Under the pieces are notes generated by a model. The model was not told the DNA's origin. It made no database searches and was given only the letters and a program-made list of their open reading frames with translations. Shown here piece by piece: positions 1 to 4,501 of a DNA stretch of 5,845 nt. Position 1 is the first letter of the stretch. The number at the start of each line of letters is the position of its first letter. Made by a program: the position numbers and the translations under genes. Source of the DNA: Bacteroidales bacterium (GTDB lineage: Bacteria > Bacteroidota > Bacteroidia > Bacteroidales > GCA-2748055); assembly GCA_023135025.1 (NCBI GenBank), contig JAGLTY010000149.1:1-5845 (forward strand). The letters are read 5' to 3'.

Positions 1-227
1 GCAATAATATAAGCCAGGGTAGTCTTTCCCAACCCTGGAGGTCCATGCAACAGCACATGATCCAACGCCTCATCCCGCAACCGTGCCGCCTCTACAAAAA
101 TTTTCAAATTCTCCACGATCTTCTTCTGACCATCAAAATCCGAAAAAATAGTAGGCCTCAGCTGCGCCTCTACCTCCAGATCGGAATCTGACAAATTCTT
201 AACCCTGAATTCATAATCTTCTGCCAT
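1..227 (-). CDS. ruvB: Holliday junction branch migration DNA helicase RuvB, N-terminal part (cut by window edge)
   Basis: RuvB is the AAA+ ATPase motor that, as a hexamer with RuvA, drives branch migration of Holliday junctions during recombinational repair. Only the first 75 codons and two further bases lie in the window; the rest is beyond position 1. Visible landmarks are the RuvB N-terminal stretch [12 protein letters not shown] (about residues 23-34), the [11 protein letters not shown] segment (38-48) and [16 protein letters not shown], whose Walker A motif is GPPGLGKT (62-69). The start at 227 gives the usual RuvB N-terminal length, about 60 residues before Walker A. The gene begins 7 bp after the stop of the repeat-protein gene on the same strand, so it is probably the third or later gene of the nadA transcript. 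No Shine-Dalgarno sequence precedes it, as is common in Bacteroidota. The family assignment is secure. Confidence 0.95.
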   Translation of the reverse strand, partial: MAEDYEFRVKNLSDSDLEVEAQLRPTIFSDFDGQKKIVENLKIFVEAARLRDEALDHVLLHGPPGLGKTTLAYII

Positions 228-234
228 ATTGCAA

Positions 235-1812
235 TCAACGAATTAATTTAATATCACTTTCCGGAAGTTTAATCCTGACTCCATTGATCCTCAGCTCCTT
301 ATTGTTCTTGTAGGTGATGGTCATTACCAGGTTCCCCTCGGTGTCATACTTTTTCCAGTTTTTTTCCCTGATACCCAACTCATAATACTGTTCCTTTTTC
401 AGGGTACCATCCGGATAGTAATACTTGTGCCTCTTATCCGGATTCCCCTGTGAATAGGAGCCTTCATATTTCAACTTCCCATTGGAATAATAATATTTCC
501 ATGTACCTTCCCTTAGTCCGATCACATAGCTTCCTCTCTCTTCGTGATCTCCAACCTGGTAGATCCACTCTCCCTCTTTTTCTCCACCAATATAGTCTCC
601 CTTCGTAAGAATTTTTCCCACTGGATCATACTCCACAAACATCCCATCCTCTCTTCCATTGAAATAGCTCTCCTCTCTCCATTTGTTTCCATTTGGATAG
701 TACCAGTTCCAAATTCCCCGGTACCTGTCTCTTTCAAATTTTCCTTTCTGTTCAATCCCTCCTTTGCTAAAATAGTAGGTCCAGTTACCCGATCGCTGAT
801 TGTCTAAATAGTTTCCTTTCGCCCTGACCTCTCCCGTAGGATAGAAATTGGTCCAGTTACCCTTCCGTTTTCCCTGTTCATCGATAATACCCTCTGAAAC
901 CTTCTGACCCAGTTCATTATAGAGATAGGCATTCTCAACCACTCCCGCAGTATCAAAAAAACGGTGTATTCCCACCGGCACTCCTTCTTTGTATCCCCCG
1001 GTAAAAATGAGTCTTCCTTCCCGATCAAAAGTACTCTTCATATCCAATAACTCTTTTAAATCCTCGTCAATCTCCTCCATTATACTACCACGTTCATAAC
1101 GAAGGGCCATAACCAGTTCTCCTCTTCCATCAAACTCCCTGTAGTAGCCGTGAAGCTGATTATCCAGATAGTGCTCCTCTTTTTTTATTCTCCCGTTTTC
1201 ATAGTACTCTCTGAAAGTACCCTGCCTGTTTCCCTCTTTATCCGTTCTGTTCAGACGTTCCCTGTCTACCACATAACTGTCCTTGTACTGCACCACGGTA
1301 ATCAACGTACTATCTTCTGAAAACTCTCTCGATAATCCCTGCTTTTTCCCATTTTTATAAAACACAATCAACTTCAATTCTCCTGTAGGATGATAGTAAA
1401 ATGAATTTCCTTCTTTCTTTCCCATCACATACAACTCACTGGAAACCAGGGTAGGTTGTCCTGGATTTTGGGGATTATTATAACTGTATCTGTTTGAATA
1501 CCCGCTCTTCTCTCCAATCTTATAACTGATCTGCTCCGTCAATTCACCCGCCTGATTATAAAAATTCCACAGGCTGTCCAGTAAAAAATTGGTTCGTGTT
1601 CCTTCTGATTTAATAACCCCGGTTACATAATAGGTTTTCCAGTACCCGTCTGGTTTCTCATCCCTCATTAATCCCTCACTCGACACCTGGTTGTGCGGAT
1701 AAAAGAACTGAACGAAACCGCTATCAGATTCTTCACCCTGACCGGCTAACTGCATATTTACCAATCCCAAAAAAAAGAGCGTTAATACATATTGAAAAAA
1801 CCTGTTTAACAT
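235..1812 (-). CDS. Secreted MORN-variant / YwqK-type repeat protein, function unknown
   Basis: This 525-residue protein is built almost wholly of repeats of about 22-24 residues. The pattern is roughly G-x-W-x-x-Y-Y-x-x-G-x-(L/I)-(K/R)-x-x-x-x-Y-x-x-G-x-x-x, typical of the MORN_2 / YwqK-like family. I count about 15-17 units by eye from residue 36 to 510. They are clearest in the C-terminal half ([36 protein letters not shown]) and degenerate near residues 180-200 and 240-260. The N-terminus has a basic start, a hydrophobic core (about residues 8-22) and AGQG, which looks like a Sec signal peptide. No lipobox cysteine is present, so the protein is probably periplasmic or outside the cell. 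The start at 1812 puts the signal peptide first and has a weak AAGG 7 bp upstream, overlapping the nadA stop. It lies 9 bp after nadA and 7 bp before ruvB. The molecular role is unknown. Database names calling such proteins antitoxins rest on the YwqK family label and should not be taken literally here. Confidence 0.9.
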   Translation of the reverse strand: MLNRFFQYVLTLFFLGLVNMQLAGQGEESDSGFVQFFYPHNQVSSEGLMRDEKPDGYWKTYYVTGVIKSEGTRTNFLLDSLWNFYNQAGELTEQISYKIGEKSGYSNRYSYNNPQNPGQPTLVSSELYVMGKKEGNSFYYHPTGELKLIVFYKNGKKQGLSREFSEDSTLITVVQYKDSYVVDRERLNRTDKEGNRQGTFREYYENGRIKKEEHYLDNQLHGYYREFDGRGELVMALRYERGSIMEEIDEDLKELLDMKSTFDREGRLIFTGGYKEGVPVGIHRFFDTAGVVENAYLYNELGQKVSEGIIDEQGKRKGNWTNFYPTGEVRAKGNYLDNQRSGNWTYYFSKGGIEQKGKFERDRYRGIWNWYYPNGNKWREESYFNGREDGMFVEYDPVGKILTKGDYIGGEKEGEWIYQVGDHEERGSYVIGLREGTWKYYYSNGKLKYEGSYSQGNPDKRHKYYYPDGTLKKEQYYELGIREKNWKKYDTEGNLVMTITYKNNKELRINGVRIKLPESDIKLIR

Positions 1813-1821
1813 GAAGATACC

Positions 1822-2823
1822 TTATAATTGAAGACGGTTTGATATTTCAAGCATTCTTACGATTGACCCCCGTGCTTTATCCATCAAATCCTGTTCCAAA
1901 GTTATTTCAGGAAGCTCATATTTCAAAGTGTTATAGATCTTTTTAAGGGTTATCAGTTTCATATATTCACAATCGTTACACGCACAGGTCGAATCCTTAG
2001 GTGGGGCAGGAATAAAGAGTTTTTGCGGACTGGCCTTTCTCATCTGGTGGAGAATTCCAGATTCCGTTGCCACAATATATGAATTCCCGCTGTGTCTGAT
2101 CGTATAATTCAACAGAGAGGTTGTAGATCCAATATGATCGGCTACAATCAAAATCTGTTTTTCACATTCTGGATGTGCAATTATTTGAGCATCAGGATTT
2201 TGTTGCTTCAGCTCAAGGATCCTTTCCAGACTGAACTCCTCATGTACATGACAGGCACCATCCCAGATAACCATCTCTCTTCCTGTCATACTTTTGATAT
2301 AATTGCCCAGATTCCGGTCCGGCGCAAATAAAATTTTCTCATTTTCGGGTAGACTCTCAACGATCTTAAGTGCATTGGTAGAGGTACAGATTATATCTGT
2401 TAACGCCTTGATTTCTGCTGTGGTATTCACATATGAGATCACAGTATGTTCTGGATATCTCTCTTTAAATGCCGCAAAATCTTTTGGAGGACAGGAATCG
2501 GCCAGAGAGCAGCCAGCCTGCAGATCAGGAATCAAAATCTTCTTTTCCGGTGCCAGAATTTTAGCTGTTTCAGCCATAAAATGTACTCCGGCAAAGAGGA
2601 TTATATCTGCATCTGTATCTGCAGCCTGTTGCGACAATCCCAGGCTGTCCCCAACAAAGTCGGCAATATCCTGTATATCGCCCTCCTGATAAAAATGAGC
2701 AAGTATTACCGCATTCTTCTTTTTTCTCATACGGTTGATCTCATCAATAATATCGATCGACTTATCCACATCAAGGTCTATAAATCCTTTTTTCTCCATT
2801 TCTGATTTATTCACAATACTCAT
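1822..2823 (-). CDS. nadA: Quinolinate synthase A (NadA), [4Fe-4S] enzyme of NAD biosynthesis
   Basis: NadA condenses iminoaspartate (made by NadB) with dihydroxyacetone phosphate to give quinolinate, the precursor of NAD, in the cytoplasm. The 333 residues match the family in length and show its motifs in order: [21 protein letters not shown] (about 40-60), [15 protein letters not shown] (97-111), [11 protein letters not shown] (187-197), IAHPEC (215-220), GSTTSLLNY (232-240), [10 protein letters not shown] (252-261) and CNDCEYM (282-288). By family knowledge, three cysteines bind the [4Fe-4S] cluster. The best candidates are C105, C191 and C285, while C111, C220, C280 and C282 are extra. 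The start at 2823 gives MSIVNKSE; Met9 (codon at 2799-2797) is a credible alternative, since family similarity begins near it. No Shine-Dalgarno sequence is visible; an AT-repeat run sits directly upstream. It is the first gene of the leftward cluster. nadB and nadC are not in the window. Confidence 0.97.
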   Translation of the reverse strand: MSIVNKSEMEKKGFIDLDVDKSIDIIDEINRMRKKKNAVILAHFYQEGDIQDIADFVGDSLGLSQQAADTDADIILFAGVHFMAETAKILAPEKKILIPDLQAGCSLADSCPPKDFAAFKERYPEHTVISYVNTTAEIKALTDIICTSTNALKIVESLPENEKILFAPDRNLGNYIKSMTGREMVIWDGACHVHEEFSLERILELKQQNPDAQIIAHPECEKQILIVADHIGSTTSLLNYTIRHSGNSYIVATESGILHQMRKASPQKLFIPAPPKDSTCACNDCEYMKLITLKKIYNTLKYELPEITLEQDLMDKARGSIVRMLEISNRLQL

Positions 2824-2883
2824 AATATATATATAATCATATTAAAATAATAAATCTTTTTAATAATGATGATAGGCGGTTGA

Positions 2884-2904
2884 TTCTGTTTTAAAAAAAC
2901 AGAA
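2884..2904. repeat. Perfect 9-bp inverted repeat just upstream of a promoter element (operator candidate)
   Basis: The arms TTCTGTTTT (2884-2892) and AAAACAGAA (2896-2904) are exact reverse complements separated by AAA. The repeat ends 2 bp before the TATCTTTG element, so a dimeric protein bound here would cover the space between the -33 and -7 regions. The symmetry is read directly; a regulatory role is inferred. The run of T/A in the arms makes part of the symmetry cheap in AT-rich DNA, but the outer TTCTG/CAGAA is not trivial. Confidence 0.5.
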
Positions 2905-2906
2905 GG

Positions 2907-2914
2907 TATCTTTG
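2907..2914 (+). promoter_or_regulatory. Bacteroidota-type -7 promoter element TATCTTTG, pointing right
   Basis: TATCTTTG matches exactly the TAnnTTTG -7 consensus of the Bacteroidota primary sigma factor. A TTG at 2880-2882 could serve as the -33 element, but the 24-bp gap is a little longer than usual. The predicted transcript start is near 2918-2922. The first firm gene downstream is rpiB at 3196, so this would give a leader of about 275 nt, or else start a separate small RNA. The ATG at 2932 meets a stop after two codons and is not a gene. Confidence 0.55.
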
Positions 2915-2948
2915 CATAATCAAGTATTGAATGGTTTAACACACTCTA

Positions 2949-2971
2949 TTAACAATCGGGATATTTGTTAA
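2949..2971. repeat. Inverted repeat TTAACAA-N9-TTGTTAA
   Basis: The 7-bp arms at 2949-2955 and 2965-2971 are exact reverse complements with a 9-bp spacer. The start-to-start distance is 16 bp, so the arms are about one and a half helical turns apart. The same TTAAC core recurs at 2936-2940 and in the tandem repeat at 3002-3021, which suggests a shared binding motif. In AT-rich DNA a 7-bp pair can occur by chance. Confidence 0.4.
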
Positions 2972-3001
2972 GTTCTGAACAGAGGCATATTACAAAATAA
3001 T

Positions 3002-3021
3002 TTAACATCGGTTAACATCGG
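3002..3021. repeat. Tandem direct repeat, two exact copies of TTAACATCGG
   Basis: The copies at 3002-3011 and 3012-3021 are identical and adjacent, and the next two bases (TT) begin a third copy. The 10-bp period puts both on the same face of the helix, as expected for side-by-side protein binding. It is also consistent with a simple slippage duplication. Function is unknown; the unit shares TTAACA with the inverted repeat upstream. Confidence 0.5.
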
Positions 3022-3071
3022 TTTGATTTAATAAGAATATCTCCAAAACAAAGAGCCTGACGGTTGATAAT

Positions 3072-3191
3072 ATGTTTATCATTCATGGTAAAGTTAGCTT
3101 AATTAGCGGGTTCGGACAGGGGAGGTGCCTTGAAGTGTGTTTTTTAAAATTATTGAACAACAAATCAACAGTAGGATTGTTAAAAAAGTAG
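3072..3191 (+). CDS. Doubtful 39-codon ORF just upstream of rpiB (possible leader peptide)
   Basis: An ATG at 3072 opens 39 codons, ending with TAG at 3189-3191, 4 bp before the rpiB start. The peptide begins MFIIHGKVSLISGFGQG and ends LNNKSTVGLLKK. It has two cysteines and no family I recognise. The close spacing to rpiB and the possible transcript from 2918-2922 would fit an upstream or leader peptide. An ORF this short is also common by chance. There is no ribosome-binding signal, and its start lies inside a small palindrome (3065-3081). I list it so that it is not lost, not as a confident gene. Confidence 0.18.
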   Translation: MFIIHGKVSLISGFGQGRCLEVCFLKLLNNKSTVGLLKK

Positions 3192-3195
3192 AAAA

Positions 3196-3633
3196 ATGAA
3201 AAGAACCCTGGCCATTGCTTCGGATCATACTGGATACATCATGAAACTTTCCATGATTAAGTACCTGGAGGAGAAAGGCTATGAGGTAACTGACTTTGGA
3301 ACAGATTCCACCGATGCTGTCAATTATCCGGATTTTGGACACCCCCTGGCTGAAGCAGTTGAATCGGGCAAGTTTAGCCTGGGCATATCTCTTTGCGGAA
3401 GTGGAAACGGGATCAATATGGTTACCAATAAACACCAGGGAATCCGAGGTGCATTATGTTGGAACAGAGAGATTTCCATGCTGGCAAGAAGCCACAATGA
3501 TGCAAATATCTGCTCCATACCAGCCAGGTATATAGACATAGAGACGGCCAGGGAGATTGTGGATGCTTTTCTGGGAACAGATTATGAAGGGGGCAGGCAT
3601 GATATCAGGATTAATAATATACCCATACAATAG
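3196..3633 (+). CDS. rpiB: Ribose-5-phosphate isomerase B (RpiB/LacAB family)
   Basis: RpiB interconverts ribose 5-phosphate and ribulose 5-phosphate in the non-oxidative pentose phosphate pathway, in the cytoplasm. The 145 residues equal the normal family length. Landmarks are IASDHTG (7-13, with D10 and H11), DFGTDS (33-38), NYPDFG (43-48), the active-site loop LCGSGNGINM (66-75) with catalytic-type C67, IRGALCWN (83-90), ARSHNDAN (97-104) and GGRHDIRI (132-139), whose R134 and R138 should bind phosphate. The CGSGNG loop and NICSIPARY (104-112) differ from the E. coli CGTGIG/ALGAR forms; as I recall, this version is usual in Bacteroidota. A related sugar-phosphate isomerase of the LacA/LacB type is the main alternative. 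The start at 3196 gives the canonical N-terminus. It is followed 6 bp later by the Rrf2 gene, so the two are probably co-transcribed. Confidence 0.95.
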   Translation: MKRTLAIASDHTGYIMKLSMIKYLEEKGYEVTDFGTDSTDAVNYPDFGHPLAEAVESGKFSLGISLCGSGNGINMVTNKHQGIRGALCWNREISMLARSHNDANICSIPARYIDIETAREIVDAFLGTDYEGGRHDIRINNIPIQ

Positions 3634-3639
3634 TAACAG

Positions 3640-4071
3640 ATGTTATCCAATACAAGCAAATATGCCATCAGGGCTTTGATCTATCTTGAACTCTATTCTT
3701 CCCCTGAGAAAAAAGAGGGAATTAAGAACATTGCCGGAGAACTTGATATCCCCTCTCCGTTTCTTGGAAAGATTTTGCAGGTACTCGTAAAACAACAACT
3801 GCTTGGTTCAACAAAGGGTCCGCATGGTGGTTTCTATCTTAAAAAGCCGGCCATTGATATTACAATAATGGAGGTAATTGACATTATGGACGGAAGGGAC
3901 TCTTTTGATAGTTGTGTGATCAGAACCACCCCCTGTGATGATAGCCGACCCTGTAGCCTGCATCACAAACTGGGCCCTTTAAGAAGGAAGATAAAAACTA
4001 TTTTTAGCACAGAAACCATTGCCGATCTGGCGTCGGAATTCAGAGAAGGAAGAGAACTCATCAGGATTTAA
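3640..4071 (+). CDS. Rrf2-family transcriptional regulator with three candidate Fe-S cysteines
   Basis: Rrf2 proteins are small dimeric winged-helix DNA-binding regulators, often sensing redox state, nitric oxide or Fe-S status through a cluster. The 143 residues fit the family. The N-terminus SNTSKYAIRALIYL (3-16) is the typical first helix. The helix-turn-helix lies at about 27-55, with IAGELDIPSPFLGKILQVL its core, and the wing is STKGPHGGFYL (57-67). VIDIMDGRD (79-87) leads to the dimerisation helix. Cysteines are C92, C99 and C105, followed by H108 and H109. This is close to the ligand set of IscR (C92, C98, C104, H107) but with C-X6-C-X5-C instead of C-X5-C-X5-C. A [2Fe-2S] or [4Fe-4S] cluster is therefore likely but not shown. 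It is 6 bp after rpiB and overlaps the convergent vanZ-like gene by 11 bp. Targets are unknown; the repeat-rich region upstream of rpiB and nadA is the obvious local candidate. The sequence does not allow the name iscR or nsrR. Confidence 0.92.
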   Translation: MLSNTSKYAIRALIYLELYSSPEKKEGIKNIAGELDIPSPFLGKILQVLVKQQLLGSTKGPHGGFYLKKPAIDITIMEVIDIMDGRDSFDSCVIRTTPCDDSRPCSLHHKLGPLRRKIKTIFSTETIADLASEFREGRELIRI

Positions 4072-4453
4072 GGAAACGGAACAGCCTGAATCCACCCATA
4101 AACCGATAGGCCAGATAACCGGCAAAAAGACCCGCTAGATTGGCCAGCAAGTCGGTCCATTCCGCTCCGCGGGTTGCAACAACGGTGGCCTGTAAGATTT
4201 CGATCAGTCCGCTGAGCAGAAAGATGACCGCAATAATAAACAGGTGATATACAGAGCCTTGACGGTTACGCCTACTCTCCATCAGCGCCACAAAACCGAG
4301 CGAGGCATACATGGATAAATGGACAATCTTATCGATATAAGGAATTGAAAAAAGAGAGGGATAAGGCATACTACTGCCGGGAACAAGGCTCAACAGAGCA
4401 ATAACAATGACCAGCAGGATAGAAAATTTATATTGGAACACGTACCTTAGCAT
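4061..4453 (-). CDS. VanZ-like family membrane protein
   Basis: This is a 130-residue inner-membrane protein of the VanZ-like family, named after a teicoplanin-resistance protein; most members have no known function. Four hydrophobic segments are visible: about residues 8-25, 44-58, 69-88 and 102-119. Conserved family positions are present: DKIVH (41-45), the GLIEILQ segment (82-88) with E85 and Q88, R95, then EWTDLLANLAG (98-108) with D101 and N105. The reading frame stays open upstream to 4975, but that part is antisense to the glycosyltransferase gene and does not look like protein. The Met at 4453 gives the normal family start (MLRYVFQYKF before the first membrane helix). The stop lies inside the end of the Rrf2 gene (11-bp tail-to-tail overlap), leaving no room for a terminator between them. 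Nothing here suggests glycopeptide resistance. Confidence 0.88.
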   Translation of the reverse strand: MLRYVFQYKFSILLVIVIALLSLVPGSSMPYPSLFSIPYIDKIVHLSMYASLGFVALMESRRNRQGSVYHLFIIAVIFLLSGLIEILQATVVATRGAEWTDLLANLAGLFAGYLAYRFMGGFRLFRFLKS

Positions 4454-4479
4454 ATCTGGAAGGCATTCATAAGCCACAA

Positions 4480-4487
4480 CAAATATG
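4480..4487 (-). promoter_or_regulatory. Possible -7 element for the VanZ-like gene (CATATTTG, one mismatch)
   Basis: On the minus strand this reads CATATTTG, one mismatch from TAnnTTTG, in the 48-bp gap between the two divergent genes. It would start transcription about 20 bp before the VanZ-like ATG. No TTG is seen at the right -33 distance, so the call is weak. For the glycosyltransferase, the only similar rightward sequence (TTATTTTG) abuts its start codon and cannot be a normal promoter unless the transcript is leaderless. Confidence 0.25.
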
Positions 4488-4501
4488 ACAATTATTTTGT
4501 A

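Larger units (their letters stand above)
2824..3195. other. Divergent intergenic region between nadA and rpiB, AT-rich, with repeats and a promoter
   Basis: This 372-bp stretch has no firm gene. Left to right it holds an (AT)5 run next to the nadA start (2825-2834), a perfect inverted repeat (2884-2904), an exact TAnnTTTG promoter element pointing right (2907-2914), TTAAC boxes at 2936-2940, 2949-2953, 3002-3006 and 3012-3016, and a GTTAA at 2967-2971. Further on are a small TGATAA-N5-TTATCA palindrome (3065-3081) and a short ORF (3072-3191). I found no exact leftward TAnnTTTG for nadA; the closest is a one-mismatch TTATTTTG on the minus strand at 2991-2998. No T-tract hairpin terminator was found. 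Confidence 0.7.

Noticed and set aside
235..1812. Antitoxin of a toxin-antitoxin pair
   Set aside because: The YwqK label would suggest it, but the protein has a signal peptide, 525 residues and no toxin gene beside it; its neighbours are nadA and ruvB.
2303..2805. Plus-strand ORFs of 128 and 119 residues inside nadA
   Set aside because: These are antisense shadows of a highly conserved enzyme gene, with no protein-like features of their own.
2825..2834. (AT)5 run before nadA as a phase-variation tract
   Set aside because: Five dinucleotide units are too few to be a convincing slippage switch, and such runs are expected in this AT-rich spacer.
2886..2902. LexA-type SOS box in the inverted repeat
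   Set aside because: The CTG and CAG ends are separated by 11 bases, not the 10 of the E. coli-type box, and the centre is T/A runs rather than alternating TA. The flanking genes are not SOS genes.
3103..3435. 110-residue minus-strand ORF across the rpiB start
   Set aside because: Most of it is antisense to the first half of rpiB, which is certain. It has no recognisable family and no promoter.
4061..4453. Teicoplanin resistance gene
   Set aside because: VanZ-like proteins are widespread in non-resistant bacteria, and no other van genes are present.
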